Shown: positions 33,124-45,747, numbered from the stretch's first letter. The stretch: 64,000 nt of DNA from Pseudomonas sp. Q1-7 (GCF_028010285.1 NZ_CP116304.1:4976501-5040500); one strand, 5' to 3'. Numbers and translations are program-made. Notes: generated from the letters alone by a model not told the origin.

Positions 33124-34206
33124 ATGTCTACCGAAGCCCTTTTCCAACCCACCCGCCTTGGCGCCATCGACGTCCGCAACCGGATCGCCATGGCACCGCT
33201 GACCCGCTCGCGCGCCGACATGGACGGCGTGCAGACCCCGTTGGCCGTCGACTACTACGGGCAACGCGCCTCGGCAGGCCTGATCATCACCGAGGCCACC
33301 AATATTTCCCGTGAGGCGCGTGGCTACGCCTACACCCCCGGCATCTACACCGACGCCCATGTGAAAGCGTGGAAGCCCGTGACCGAAGCAGTGCATGCCG
33401 CCGGTGGCCGCATCGTGGTCCAGCTCTGGCACGTGGGCCGCATGTCCCACGTCAGCCTGCAGGAGGGTGGCGCCGCACCCGTGGCACCTTCCGCGATTCC
33501 GGCTGGCGGCAACGTTTTCACCGAAGCTGGCCATGTGACCCCGTCGGCGCCGCGAGCCCTGGAGACCGAGGAGATCGCACGCATCCTTGAGGACTACCGC
33601 CATGCCGCACGCCTGGCCAAGGAGGCGGGATTCGATGGCGTGGAGGTCCACGCAGCCAACGGCTACCTGCTGGAGCAGTTCCTTCGCGACAGCACCAACA
33701 AGCGCACCGACCAATATGGCGGCTCGATCGAAAACCGTGCCCGCTTCCCCCTGGAAGTCGTGGCGGCGGTGGCTGAAATCTGGGGCGCGGATCGCGTCGG
33801 GCTGCGGCTGTCCCCCCTCTCCACCGCGATCGGCGACACGCCGCTGGACAGCACCCCCATGGAGACTCACGGCTACCTGGCACGCCGTCTCGGCGAGATG
33901 GGCCTGGCCTACCTGCACGTTGTCGAAGGCCAGCTGCACGGCGGCAACGGTGCCGACGAGTTCGATGTGCAGGCCCTGCGCGAAGCCTTCGGTGGCGCCT
34001 ACATGGCCAACAACGGCTACGACCGCGAGCGGGCGCTGAACGCCACGACCTCGGGGCACGCGGACATGGTCGCCTTTGGCAAGCCCTTCATCGGCAACCC
34101 CGACCTCGTCGAGCGTCTGCAGCTGCAGACCCCGCTGTACGAAGCACCGGTGGAAACCTTCTTCGGCGGCGGTGCCGAGGGCTACACCCAGCTCGCTCGC
34201 GGGTGA
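33124..34206 (+). CDS. Old Yellow Enzyme-family FMN oxidoreductase (NemA/XenB-like)
   Basis: This 360-residue TIM-barrel flavoprotein of normal OYE length begins LFQPTRLGAIDVRNRIAMAP. It has the active-site H-x-x-N pair in VHAANGYLLEQF, the RTDQYGGSIENR segment and the C-terminal GKPFIGNPDLVERL phosphate-binding region. Members reduce activated alkenes, nitro-esters and nitroaromatics with NADPH. A GGAG site precedes the start. The preceding LysR pseudogene may have been its regulator. Confidence 0.92.
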   Translation: MSTEALFQPTRLGAIDVRNRIAMAPLTRSRADMDGVQTPLAVDYYGQRASAGLIITEATNISREARGYAYTPGIYTDAHVKAWKPVTEAVHAAGGRIVVQLWHVGRMSHVSLQEGGAAPVAPSAIPAGGNVFTEAGHVTPSAPRALETEEIARILEDYRHAARLAKEAGFDGVEVHAANGYLLEQFLRDSTNKRTDQYGGSIENRARFPLEVVAAVAEIWGADRVGLRLSPLSTAIGDTPLDSTPMETHGYLARRLGEMGLAYLHVVEGQLHGGNGADEFDVQALREAFGGAYMANNGYDRERALNATTSGHADMVAFGKPFIGNPDLVERLQLQTPLYEAPVETFFGGGAEGYTQLARG

Positions 34207-34324
34207 CCTCGCGACGGCTATCGAACAGCACGCCCAAGCAGAGCCGGGGTGCATCAACGCCCCACCGGCTCCGCACAAATCCTGTGCTCCACGAAACAGC
34301 ACCGAACCTTCCGGATATCCTGAA

Positions 34325-35242
34325 ATGCCTATTACCCCCATCGTCCAGGAGCGAATCGACGCCTGGAACGCCGCGACCATCGACTTCGGCCCGCTCCTGC
34401 GCGGCGAGCCCGGCTCCTGGGCCGACGCCCGGGCCCAATACCTGACAGCCCTTACGGTCCACCCCACGCCCGCAGGCGTGAGCGTGGAGGAGATCGAGAT
34501 GGGCGGCGTGCCCGCCACCCTGGTTACCCCCGAGCGGGTCGAGGATGATCGGGTCCTGCTCTACATACACGGCGGCGGCTATGTGGCGGGAAGCCCCGCG
34601 GGTTACCACGGCATCGCCGGCAACTACGCCAAGCTGTTGAACGCCAGGGTCTACATGCCCGACTACCGGCTGGCGCCCGAGCACCCGTTCCCGGCCGCCA
34701 TCGATGACACGCTGGCCGCCTACAAGTGGCTTCTGGACCAGGGCATACCCGCTCGGTCGATCGCCTTCTCTGGCGATTCCGCGGGCGGGGCCATGGTGGT
34801 GACGGTCATGGTCGCGGCACGCAACGCCGGCCTGCCACTGCCCGCCGCCGGTGTGGCGCTCTCGCCCTGGGCCAACCTGGAACACAGCGGCTCGTCGATG
34901 ACCACCCGCGACGGCATCGACCCCACCGTGAATCTGACTGGGCTCAACCTGATGGCCAGGGCCTTCCTGGACGGCGCCCTGCGCAACGACCCCGCCGCAT
35001 CCCCCGTATTCGCCGACGTGCGGGACCTTCCGCCCATCGCGATCCACATCGGCGAAAGCGAAGTGATGCTCAGCGACGCGATGCGCCTGGCCACGCACCT
35101 GGCCGAGAACCGTGTGCGGGTGACCCTGGAAGTGTGGCCACGCATGTTCCACGTCTGGCACTTGTTCGCTGCCGTCCTGCCCGAGGGACAACGCGCACTG
35201 GAGAACGCGGCGGCCTTCCTCGAGGAAGCCTGGCAAGCCTGA
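34325..35242 (+). CDS. HSL-family alpha/beta-hydrolase (esterase)
   Basis: This 305-residue hormone-sensitive-lipase-type esterase has an oxyanion motif HGGG (82-85), nucleophile elbow GDSAGG with Ser152, and a C-terminal acid-histidine region (HIGESEVMLSDA, then MFHVWH). It likely hydrolyses short-chain esters; substrate unknown. It follows the OYE gene by 118 bases, probably in one transcript, and is ended by a terminator at 35293. Confidence 0.9.
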   Translation: MPITPIVQERIDAWNAATIDFGPLLRGEPGSWADARAQYLTALTVHPTPAGVSVEEIEMGGVPATLVTPERVEDDRVLLYIHGGGYVAGSPAGYHGIAGNYAKLLNARVYMPDYRLAPEHPFPAAIDDTLAAYKWLLDQGIPARSIAFSGDSAGGAMVVTVMVAARNAGLPLPAAGVALSPWANLEHSGSSMTTRDGIDPTVNLTGLNLMARAFLDGALRNDPAASPVFADVRDLPPIAIHIGESEVMLSDAMRLATHLAENRVRVTLEVWPRMFHVWHLFAAVLPEGQRALENAAAFLEEAWQA

Positions 35243-35292
35243 CCGCGCGCCGGGCCGCCGTTCGACGGCATCCTCCCCGCATGAGCGGAAAC

Positions 35293-35327
35293 GCCCTGGA
35301 AGGCCTTCGCCTCTCCAGGGCTTTTTT
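35293..35327 (+). terminator. Intrinsic terminator
   Basis: GCCCTGGA and TCCAGGGC form an 8-bp stem around a 13-base loop and run into TTTTTT. It ends the OYE-esterase unit. Confidence 0.85.
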
Positions 35328-35403
35328 CCTTGTCGAGAACGCCTCAACCAGGGCGGTTGACGCCCGCCACTGACCTGTCCGGGCCACGAAGTGCTCGCCG
35401 TTG

Positions 35404-36612
<1,209 letters not shown>

Positions 36613-36784
36613 TTACGGCCGGTGGACAGGCAGCGGCCGCAAACGGGTGGGTTTTGGCTCTCCTGCATTTTTGCTGACAGAAGTCGAAAAAGAAGGTCAG
36701 AATCCCGCCAGGAATTGCACTTTTGAAAACTGCGTCCGATTACCGGACGCCTTCGAACAACCCCATGCCCCCCGCGCGCAGCCC

Positions 36785-37666
36785 ATGAAGACCAGCATTC
36801 CCGGCGTTCCCGTGTTCAAGCTCTATGGCGAGAACCAGGCGTGGCCGACCCCCGACCTGCTGCATTGCGAGTCCATTCCCAAGCGCAGCAGCCTGCACCA
36901 TTGGGAAATCAAGCCGCATCGCCATGCCGACCTGTTCCAGTTGCTCTATGTGCAGCGCGGCCAGGCGGTGGTGGAGGTGGAAGGCCGGCGCAGTGAAATC
37001 CGCGAACCGGCGATCCAGGTCACGCCGCCGCTGTGCGTCCACGGATTCCGCTTCTCCGAGAATATCGAGGGCCATGTGCTGAGCCTGGGCGCGCCGCTGG
37101 TGGAGCAGTTGGAGGCGCAGTTGGGCGCGCCGCTCGCGGTGCTGGCGTCGTCGGGTTGCTACCCGGTGGGGGACGACCGCCGCTACATCAACACGCTGTT
37201 CAGCGCCCTGATCAAGGAGTACGAAGGCAGCGCGCCGGCCCGCGATCTGGTGCTGGGCTCGCTGGTGAATGTGCTCATGGTCTGGATCAGCCGGCGCAGC
37301 CAGCAGAACACGCCCCCCGGCAGCCGCGACGAACGCAACCGGCAATTGCTGGGCCGTTTCATCAAGCTGGTGGAGCAGCATTATCGCGAGCACCTGACGG
37401 TGGAGACCTTCGCCCACCGGCTGGACCTGTCCAGCGTCCACCTGAACAACCTGTGCCGTCAGTTGGCCGGGCAGAGCGCGCTGCAGATCATCCACCAGCG
37501 CCTGCTGCTGGAGGCCCGGCGCAGCCTTATCTACACCAACATGACCGTCGCCCAGGTGTCCGACAGCCTGGGGTTCACCGACCCCACCTATTTCTCGCGT
37601 TTCTTCCGCCGCCTCAGCGGCCAGTCGCCCAACGCCTTCCGCCGCGCCGACGCCCAGGGGCGGTAA
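36785..37666 (+). CDS. pobR: AraC-family activator PobR
   Basis: This 293-residue protein has an N-terminal cupin-like ligand-binding part (HHWEIKPHRHADLFQLLYVQRG) and a C-terminal double HTH of AraC type (FAHRLDLSSVHLNNLCRQLAG; VAQVSDSLGFTDPTYFSRFFRR). The location divergent from pobA matches PobR of pseudomonads, which activates pobA with 4-hydroxybenzoate. The start at 36785 is chosen because the protein begins MKTSIPGVPVFKLYGE; the open frame upstream is uncoding. Confidence 0.92.
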   Translation: MKTSIPGVPVFKLYGENQAWPTPDLLHCESIPKRSSLHHWEIKPHRHADLFQLLYVQRGQAVVEVEGRRSEIREPAIQVTPPLCVHGFRFSENIEGHVLSLGAPLVEQLEAQLGAPLAVLASSGCYPVGDDRRYINTLFSALIKEYEGSAPARDLVLGSLVNVLMVWISRRSQQNTPPGSRDERNRQLLGRFIKLVEQHYREHLTVETFAHRLDLSSVHLNNLCRQLAGQSALQIIHQRLLLEARRSLIYTNMTVAQVSDSLGFTDPTYFSRFFRRLSGQSPNAFRRADAQGR

Positions 37667-37861
37667 CGACTCGTAGGATGGTGGAGAGCGCAGCGAAACC
37701 CATCAAGTGGTGGGCGGATTCGATGGAATCTCGCGAGGCCGCGTCGGCTTCTTTGGGGAATCGGTGGGGAAGGAGGCGGCCGGTTCCTGGCCGGGAGGGA
37801 TGGGTGACGTCCTTGTCGCTTGATTTCATTGTGCCACCGTTTCTTCGCGCAATACCACCCT
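37667..37861. other. Intergenic stretch with a dispersed-repeat-like sequence
   Basis: TCGTAGGATGG...GAGCGCAGCGAAACCCATC at 37672-37704 resembles a short repeat common between Pseudomonas genes. Nothing else is supported. Confidence 0.4.
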
Positions 37862-38119
37862 TCAGAACAGGCCGTATCGGCCATTGGCTGGCCGCTGAGA
37901 AGCTGCGTGCGTTCTCATTGCTGCGTTAACAACGGCCTGCTGGCCGTGACGGGAATGCCGGAAGGTCTCGGCATCGTCCAGGGTGGTGTCGAACAGCGGA
38001 TCGTCCGGGTCGCGTTCCAGTTCCAGGTCGATGCAGTCGGGGTCGATCAGCCAGCGCGGAATGTCCGGGCGGGGATTACCGTTGTATCCGCGGGTTTCGC
38101 TTCTTCGTTCACTGCTCAT
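37862..38119 (-). CDS. Small hypothetical protein
   Basis: This 85-residue polar protein contains PRWLIDPDCIDLELERDPDDPLFD. Acidic centre, no membrane segment or known domain. It is followed by no clear partner gene; the 235 bases upstream contain the kinase-regulator terminator. Coding use looks normal for the genome, but support is moderate. Confidence 0.5.
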   Translation of the reverse strand: MSSERRSETRGYNGNPRPDIPRWLIDPDCIDLELERDPDDPLFDTTLDDAETFRHSRHGQQAVVNAAMRTHAASQRPANGRYGLF

Positions 38120-38221
38120 GCTGAACCTCGTGGGTCGCCATGGGTGATACCCATTGGAGTCGGCGGGAGGCCCCGGCGTTCAGGTTCGATCGTCGCCGGG
38201 CCGCCCCCTGAATAAGAAAGC

Positions 38222-38247
38222 GGGGCCGGTGTGAGGGCACCGGCCCC
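38222..38247 (-). terminator. GC-rich hairpin downstream of the response-regulator gene
   Basis: A 10-bp perfect stem GGGGCCGGTG / CACCGGCCCC with a 6-base loop. Read on the minus strand it is followed by CTTTCTT, a weak U tract, so it probably ends the kinase-regulator transcript. Confidence 0.6.
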
Positions 38248-38354
38248 GGTGGGCGAAGCGGGGATGCGAGCAGGATCGCCGCCCGACCACAAGGATCTCC
38301 TCCTCCCGTACCGGCGAGAGGGAGTGCTAGGGAACAGGTTCGCCCGGTGGCGGA

Positions 38355-39745
<1,391 letters not shown>

Positions 39746-39746
<1 letters not shown>

Positions 39747-41203
39747 CAGCCCCGCCCCCCGGCAACCTTGAAGTTCAGGCAGATGCGGGTGCCTTCCCGC
39801 TCGCGGCTGGTCAGGCTGACCTTGCCGCCGAAGCGCTCCATGATCCGCTTGACCATCACCAGGCCCACGCCCAGGCCGCCCTGCTTGGTGGTGTAGTAGG
39901 GCTTGAAGGCCATGGTTTCCTGCTTGCGCGTCATGCCCTGGCCGGTGTCGGTGATGGCCAGCAGCAGGTGTTTGCCGCTGGCCTCCGGCGTGACCTCGAT
40001 GCGCAGCAGGCCGCCGTTGGGCATGGCTTCGAGGGCGTTGGCGAACAGGCTGTTGAGCACCTGGGCCAGCAGCACCCGGTGACTGACCACCGCCGGCGCC
40101 GCCTCGGCGATGAACTCCACCCGCACGCCGGAATGGCGGATCTGCTGATCGAAGCCATGCAGGGCCTCGCTGATCGCCGCCACCGGTTCCACCGCCTCGG
40201 AATCGCCGGACAGCGGCCGCGCTGAAATCAGCAGCTCGCGCACCCAGGCCGACATGCGGTCCACCTGGCCGATGATGTCGGTGATGTTCCTGCGCACCGG
40301 CGGCTCCACCAGTTCGTGGGCCAGCTCGGCGCTGGAGCGGATCGACGCCAGCGGGTTGCGCAGGCTGTGGGCCACCGCGGAGGACATTTCGCCGAGGGCG
40401 ACGAAGGTTTCGTTGGCGATCAGTTGGCTCTGCTGCTGCTCCAACACGCCCGAGGCGCGGCGCACGATCCAGAACAGGCCGAAGTAGATCAGCCCGCCGC
40501 CGATGGCGGTGGCCATCCAGATCAGCACGAAGCCGCGCTGGATGCGCTGCACCAGATCGCGGGGCTCCTTGTAGATTTCCACCACCGTGGCCACGTTGCC
40601 CTGGTCGTCCAGCAACGGGATGTAGTTCTCGATGAACAGGGTGCGCGGGGCGCGCAGGAACTTCTGCTCGCTGCGCCCGCCGGTAACCTCGTCATAGCTG
40701 GAGGCCACCTGCCTCGGCGACGCGAACGCCTGCGCCAGTTCCGCGTTGTCGCTCATGTCCTTGCCCACCAGCGCCGGGTTGGTGGACCAGACGATGACCC
40801 GGTCGGCGCCGTAGATATTCGCCAGCAGCGCATCGGGCAGCATGGCGATGTGGTCGAGGAACTCGCTGCGTGCCCGTTGCCGCGCGGCCAGCAGGTGCTG
40901 CGGCTGGTGGCCGTCCTGGCGCGAGTCCAGCAGCTCGCCCATGGTCATGCTGGACGGCAGCGCCACATGGCGGATCTCGGCCGAGGCGATGGACTGGATG
41001 AACTGCGAGCTGAGCATGGCATCGCGCTCGATGCTCTCGGTCACCACGAACCGCGTGGAAATGATGCCCAGGCCGATGGCCACGCTGGCGATCACCACCA
41101 GGCTGACCAGCGAGAACCAACGCAGCAGGTTGAAAGGCGGCGGAGGGGATTCGCCGGTCTTGCCGATCGCGTACCTATCCCAGATCACCGACAGAGCGCT
41201 CAT
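39746..41203 (-). CDS. Membrane sensor histidine kinase
   Basis: This 485-residue protein has two membrane helices (about 29-52 and 224-247) around a 170-residue periplasmic sensor, then a HisKA domain with phospho-acceptor His279 (AVAHSLRNPLASIRS) and an HATPase with N box NALEAM and G boxes DTGQGM and GLGVGLVMVKR. It is of the NtrB/DctB-like group that pairs with NtrC-type regulators. The signal is unknown; the periplasmic domain resembles a PAS-like/Cache sensor by size and the closing NVATVVEIYKEP. Confidence 0.92.
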
Positions 41204-41382
41204 GGAAACCTTCCTATGCGTTGCGTGATGGGTTCGACCCGTCGTGTCAACCGGGCGGCCTTGGACGCCTGTGCCAGTGCATAAACCAGGCCCGTTTTCC
41301 CCGAACGGCCCGAAAGCCCCGTTTCAAGCAGCCTGCAGCGAATTCCCCAGGTTTTCCCCCACGCCCCCACCCCCCCCCAACT

Positions 41383-41506
41383 TCACCCAGTTGTGGGGGG
41401 ACTCCCCCACCTTGCCGGCCCGCCCGACGGATTTTCCCGGGACAGCCGCGCGCCTTGTGCCACGCGGTTTTGCGAGGAGATCGGGAAACCCTGGCACGCT
41501 CGTTGC
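41383..41506 (+). promoter_or_regulatory. Sigma-54 promoter P1 with upstream activator site
   Basis: TGGCACGCTCGTTGC at 41492-41506 is a near-perfect -24/-12 element with GG and GC separated by 10 bases. About 92 bases upstream, TCACCCAGTTGTGGGGGG (41383-41400) matches the inverted repeat found before the two other sigma-54 promoters (site TTCCCCTGTTGTGGGGAA at 62749), within a run of C5 and G6 blocks from 41343. It should drive the secreted-protein/curli-subunit unit. Confidence 0.85.
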
Positions 41507-41578
41507 GGAGGGCCGGGCAGCCAGCCTGTGGCGCAGCGAATCCGCAGGGAGGCGCCCACATTGCAAGAGGAAACGCTC

Positions 41579-42940
41579 ATGCAACGCACATTCTCCAAGG
41601 CCACCACCTCGATCCTCCTCATCGTCGCGGCTGACCAGGCTCCGGCCGCCCTGTTCGACGTGGACCCCGGCCCCTACGACCCCGCCATCGGCTCCTTCGC
41701 CGCCTGGTACCAGGACACCCACGGCCGCACCCTCGACCTCTGCCTGTCGAAGACCGTCAGCTCGCGAGTACCCGGTACGCCGGACGCCCCGAGCTACATG
41801 TGTTCGTTGCTGCCGGAGCCCGGCGTCTACGACGACACCCAGCCACTGGTCTTCCCCAGCAACTTCCCGCCGGAAGCCTTCTGGTTCACCGCCGATGCCG
41901 CCATCGTCGACGCCACCAGCGGCATCGACCTGTCTTACGGCGCGGCCCTGGAAGCGGCCTTCGCGGTGGAAGAGCCGGCCGAAGGCGACCAGCTCAGCTT
42001 CGCCCGCATCCGCATCCGCGTGGATGTCCCCACCATCGGCACCTACACCGTCACCCACCCCTACGGCGTGGAAGTGTTCGACGTCACCGCGGACGACTTC
42101 GGCGACGACGGTGGCCGCGCCATCAACATGACCCGCGACATCGGCATCGGCGCGCCGAAGACCTACACCGGCGCCCTGGGCGGCGACGTCGGGCCCTTCC
42201 TGCGCAGCCTCAACGGCCCCTACCTGGAAGTGAACCCGGAGAACGGCCAGACCGAGCGCTTCATCGGCGACCCCAACCTGGAAGAAGCGGTGACCGGCAG
42301 CCCGTTCAACACCAACTACGTGCGCATCCAGGGCCCCGGCGGCATCGACCTGCGCACCGAACTGTTCGCCGTCTCCGGCAAGCTTTCCGAGGTCGTTCGC
42401 CCGACGCCGCTGATCGTCCAGCGCGCCACCTACTCGCGCAGCGCCGGCGAAGCCGGGCTCAGCAGCCAGCAGGACGTCTTCGTCATGGCGCCACCGCCCC
42501 CCGGCACCGCCACCTACGAGGACAGCGCCGGGGCCACGGTGGCCATGAGCGAAGCCAACGCCACCGGCAACTGGTACGGCCAGTCCGCCGCCAGCCCGAC
42601 CACGCCGGCCAGCATCGAGCTCACCGCCGACAACCGGGTGGCCATCCCGGAAAGCACGCCGACCAGCCTGACGTCGCCGCTGGTGGACGTGGTGCGCATC
42701 CAGCGCGCCGAGTACAGCCTCGCATCCGGGCAGTTGACCCTGGTGGCCAGCAGCAGCGACGAAACCTCGCCGCCCAGCCTCACCGCGACCGCCGGCAACG
42801 GCGCCGCCATTGGCACCCTCGGCGGCGATGGCGCCACCAGGACCCTGGTCACCAACCTGTCGCCCATCCCGCCGGCCAAGGTCACCGTCACCTCGGCCAG
42901 CGGCGGCAGCGACACCGAAGAAGTGGTCATCCTTCCCTAA
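41579..42940 (+). CDS. Secreted protein, paralogue of the next gene (curli-associated)
   Basis: This 453-residue protein starts at ATG 41579 behind AAGAGGA, 73 bases after the -12 element. A short signal peptide is likely (MQRTFSKATTSILLIVAADQAPAA). The following 280 residues are closely related to the same part of the 743-residue neighbour: AAWYQDTHGRTLDLC, MCSLLPEPGVYDDTQP, TVTHPYGVEVF, INMTRDIGIGAP. Two conserved cysteines are present. The C-terminal half is Thr/Ser-rich and beta-like. No family name recognised. First gene of the sigma-54 unit that ends with csgB, csgA and csgH. Confidence 0.75.
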   Translation: MQRTFSKATTSILLIVAADQAPAALFDVDPGPYDPAIGSFAAWYQDTHGRTLDLCLSKTVSSRVPGTPDAPSYMCSLLPEPGVYDDTQPLVFPSNFPPEAFWFTADAAIVDATSGIDLSYGAALEAAFAVEEPAEGDQLSFARIRIRVDVPTIGTYTVTHPYGVEVFDVTADDFGDDGGRAINMTRDIGIGAPKTYTGALGGDVGPFLRSLNGPYLEVNPENGQTERFIGDPNLEEAVTGSPFNTNYVRIQGPGGIDLRTELFAVSGKLSEVVRPTPLIVQRATYSRSAGEAGLSSQQDVFVMAPPPPGTATYEDSAGATVAMSEANATGNWYGQSAASPTTPASIELTADNRVAIPESTPTSLTSPLVDVVRIQRAEYSLASGQLTLVASSSDETSPPSLTATAGNGAAIGTLGGDGATRTLVTNLSPIPPAKVTVTSASGGSDTEEVVILP

Positions 42941-42979
42941 GCGACCCCAGAGCCGAGCGCTCCCGCGCCAGGAGGCAAC

Positions 42980-45211
42980 ATGAACACGTGGTCCCGCCTG
43001 TTCCTCACCACTCTGGGTCTTACAGTCGGAGGTTTCGAACTGGCCCAGGCCGAACTCAAGGACGTCCATTCCGGCCCCTACACCGCCGCCACCGGGCATT
43101 TCCCGCAGTGGTACCAGGACAACGACGACCTGTCCCTGGAGCTGTGCCAGTCCAGGGCCGTCAGCTCCCGGGCCGGCGGCTACATGTGCACGCTGCTGCC
43201 GGAGCCGGGCCTGTACGACGACACCCAGCCCATGGTCTTCCCCAACAACTGGCCCAGCGAGCTGTTCTGGTTCCTCGCCGAAGCCAACATTCCGGCGACG
43301 GCCAACGGCTACGAGCTGGAGGTCTACACCGCCGCCATCGAGGCCGCCTTCGCCCAGGAAGTGCCCCGCCTCGGCGACCAGCAGAGCTTCGCGCGCATCC
43401 GTATCCGCGCCAACATCCCGGTGGCCGGCACCTACACCGTCACCCACCCCTACGGCGTGGAGACCTTCACCGTGACGCCGGCCCAGGCCGCCGACCGCGG
43501 TGGCCGCCGCGCCATCAACATGACCCGCGACATCGGCATCGGCGCGCCGGGGGTGTTCACCGGGGCCCTCAACGGCGACGTCGGCCCCTTCCTCATCCGG
43601 GCCGGCGGCCCGCTGCAGGAAACCAACCCCGACACTGGCGAGGTGGAGCGTTTCGTGGGCGACCCGAACGTCCCCGAAGCGGTCACCGGCAGCCCCCTGG
43701 CGACCAACTACGTGGAAATTTCCGGCCCGGCCGGGACCATCCGCACCGACCTGTTCTCGCTGTCCGGCAAGATCTTCGACTCCCGCTCCGCGACCCCGGT
43801 GGAGATCGAACGGGCCAGCTACCGGCGCACCAGCCAGGGCACGCGCCTGGAGGTCTTCGCCAACGGCCCGGCGAACGCCGAGTTCTGCTACCGGGAGACC
43901 CTGGAACTGGTGGAAGGCGGCGCCAAGCCGGCCTGCCTGCAGGACATGGTCAACGACGGCACCGGCTACTTCTTCGCCCACAACCCGGCGCCGGCCGTGC
44001 TGCCGCCCTTTGTCGTGGTCACAGCCACCGACCCGAACGGCGTCACCAAGCCGACCTCGGTCTCCGGCGATGTCACCGACGTGGTGAAGATCAGCAGCGC
44101 CCGCTACTCCTGGGCCGACCACTCGCTGACCATCGAAGCCAGCTCCAGTGACGAAGTGCAGGTACCCGACCTCGCCGCCCAGGGCTTCGGCCGCCTGACC
44201 AAGGCCGGCGTCCTGCAGAGCCTGCGGGTGACCGACCTGGCGCAGCCGCCGGCAGTGGTCACGGTGAAATCCGCCGCGGGCGGCGCCGACACCGAGCCCG
44301 TGGTGGTGGTCGGCAGCGCGCCGGAGGAAACGCCCAACCAGCCGCCGGTGGCGGTGGCCGATGCCGCCAGCACCAGCTTCGGCGTACCGGTGAGCATCAG
44401 CGTGCTGGCCAACGACAGTGATGCCGACGGCGACCTGCCGCTGACCATCACCGACCTCACCCAGCCGGGTGCCGGCCTCGGCAGCGTGGCCCTGAACGGC
44501 AGCACCGCCGTGGTCTACACCCCGCCGCCGGTGGTCAACAGCCCGCTGACCGCGACCTTCACCTACCGCGCGATGGACGTGCGTGGCGAAGCCTCCCTGC
44601 CGGCCACGGTCACCGTCAGCGTCAGCCCCAACCAGCCGCCGGTGGGTGTCGCCGATACCGGCAGCACCCTGGGCGTGCCGCTGACCCTGGACGTGCTGGC
44701 CAACGACAGCGATCCGGAAGGCAACGTACCGCTCTCCGTGGCCAACCTCACCCAGCCGGCCGCCGGCCAGGGTAGCGCCAGCACCGACGGCACCAGCATC
44801 ACCTACACGCCACCGGCCACGGTCACCAGCGCCTTCACCGCCAGCTTCACCTACCAGGTACAGGACGCCTTCGGCGCCCTCTCCGCCCCGGTGACGGTGA
44901 GCGTGCAGGTGTCGCCGCCGCCGGCCGGCGCCGAGAACCTCACGGTGACCACCGCCGAGTTCACCCTGCGCTCGAACAACCGGGTGACCTGGAGCCTGGA
45001 CGGCCAAAGCTCGATCACCACCGGCAACAGCCTGCGGGTGCAGGTGACCACCACCACCGGTCTGCTGGACCTGGGCAACGTGACGGTCCCGGCGAGCGGA
45101 CGCTGGCGGCTCTCGGTCACCACCACCAACGTGACCCCGAGCGCCAACCCGACGGCCACCATCACCTCGTCCCACGGCACGGTGCGCACCGTGCCCATCG
45201 GACCGCGCTAG
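42980..45211 (+). CDS. Secreted protein with Ig/cadherin-like repeats
   Basis: This 743-residue protein has a Sec signal peptide (LFLTTLGLTVGGFELAQAE). Its first 450 residues repeat the fold of the gene before it (QWYQDNDDLSLELC, MCTLLPEPGLYDDTQP, INMTRDIGIGAP). Two about 95-residue Ig/cadherin-like repeats follow (NQPPVAVADAAS...VLANDSDADGD; NQPPVGVADTGS...VLANDSDPEGN), then a 90-residue Thr-rich beta domain. It could be a surface adhesin or an anchor of the curli-like fibre, exported by the T2SS-like machine of unit 2. Function inferred from context only. Confidence 0.78.
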   Translation: MNTWSRLFLTTLGLTVGGFELAQAELKDVHSGPYTAATGHFPQWYQDNDDLSLELCQSRAVSSRAGGYMCTLLPEPGLYDDTQPMVFPNNWPSELFWFLAEANIPATANGYELEVYTAAIEAAFAQEVPRLGDQQSFARIRIRANIPVAGTYTVTHPYGVETFTVTPAQAADRGGRRAINMTRDIGIGAPGVFTGALNGDVGPFLIRAGGPLQETNPDTGEVERFVGDPNVPEAVTGSPLATNYVEISGPAGTIRTDLFSLSGKIFDSRSATPVEIERASYRRTSQGTRLEVFANGPANAEFCYRETLELVEGGAKPACLQDMVNDGTGYFFAHNPAPAVLPPFVVVTATDPNGVTKPTSVSGDVTDVVKISSARYSWADHSLTIEASSSDEVQVPDLAAQGFGRLTKAGVLQSLRVTDLAQPPAVVTVKSAAGGADTEPVVVVGSAPEETPNQPPVAVADAASTSFGVPVSISVLANDSDADGDLPLTITDLTQPGAGLGSVALNGSTAVVYTPPPVVNSPLTATFTYRAMDVRGEASLPATVTVSVSPNQPPVGVADTGSTLGVPLTLDVLANDSDPEGNVPLSVANLTQPAAGQGSASTDGTSITYTPPATVTSAFTASFTYQVQDAFGALSAPVTVSVQVSPPPAGAENLTVTTAEFTLRSNNRVTWSLDGQSSITTGNSLRVQVTTTTGLLDLGNVTVPASGRWRLSVTTTNVTPSANPTATITSSHGTVRTVPIGPR

Positions 45212-45220
45212 GAGCCGGCC

Positions 45221-45691
45221 ATGGGCAACCTCCGCCTGCCGTGCATCGCCACTCTGCTCGCCCTCGGGCTGGGCAGCGCGGCGCTGCCGGCGGCGGACCT
45301 GATGGACAACTTCGACCTGGCCGGCGGCAACGCCGACCTCGCCGGCCCACAAGGCGCCCCCCTGGACCAGCAGGCCCTGGTGCGCCAACTGGGCGAGGCG
45401 AACGTCGCGCTGCTGAGCCAGAACGGCCAGTCGCTGCTCGGCCAGATCGTGCAGAACGGCAGTGACCAGGAGGCCTACATCCTCCAGGAAGGCATACAGA
45501 ACCTGGCGTCCATCTCCCAACAGGGGGTCGGCAACCAGGCCTACATCTCCCAGAGCGGCGCCTACAACCGGGCAACCATCGACCAGGTTGGCGCCTACAA
45601 CAGCGCATCCATCGTGCAGTCCGGGGAGGGACTGAACAGCAGCGTTACCCAGTATGGAAACGGCCTGAGCGTGCAGGTGATCCAGCACTGA
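45221..45691 (+). CDS. csgB: Curli nucleator CsgB
   Basis: This 156-residue protein has a signal peptide (LLALGLGSAALPAA) and curlin repeats of the form QxGxxNxAxIxQ: QNGSDQEAYILQEG, QQGVGNQAYISQSG, QVGAYNSASIVQSG. Length and position just before csgA match CsgB, the surface nucleator of curli. It starts 9 bases after the preceding gene. Confidence 0.9.
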   Translation: MGNLRLPCIATLLALGLGSAALPAADLMDNFDLAGGNADLAGPQGAPLDQQALVRQLGEANVALLSQNGQSLLGQIVQNGSDQEAYILQEGIQNLASISQQGVGNQAYISQSGAYNRATIDQVGAYNSASIVQSGEGLNSSVTQYGNGLSVQVIQH

Positions 45692-45747
45692 AGGCACCAA
45701 CAAAACCCCGAACGACTCGCGGGGAAGCATCCCCAGGAGGCAATACC

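Noticed and set aside
33091..34518. 475-codon minus-strand frame opposite the Old Yellow Enzyme gene
   Set aside because: Antisense shadow; the plus strand encodes a complete OYE with all active-site motifs.
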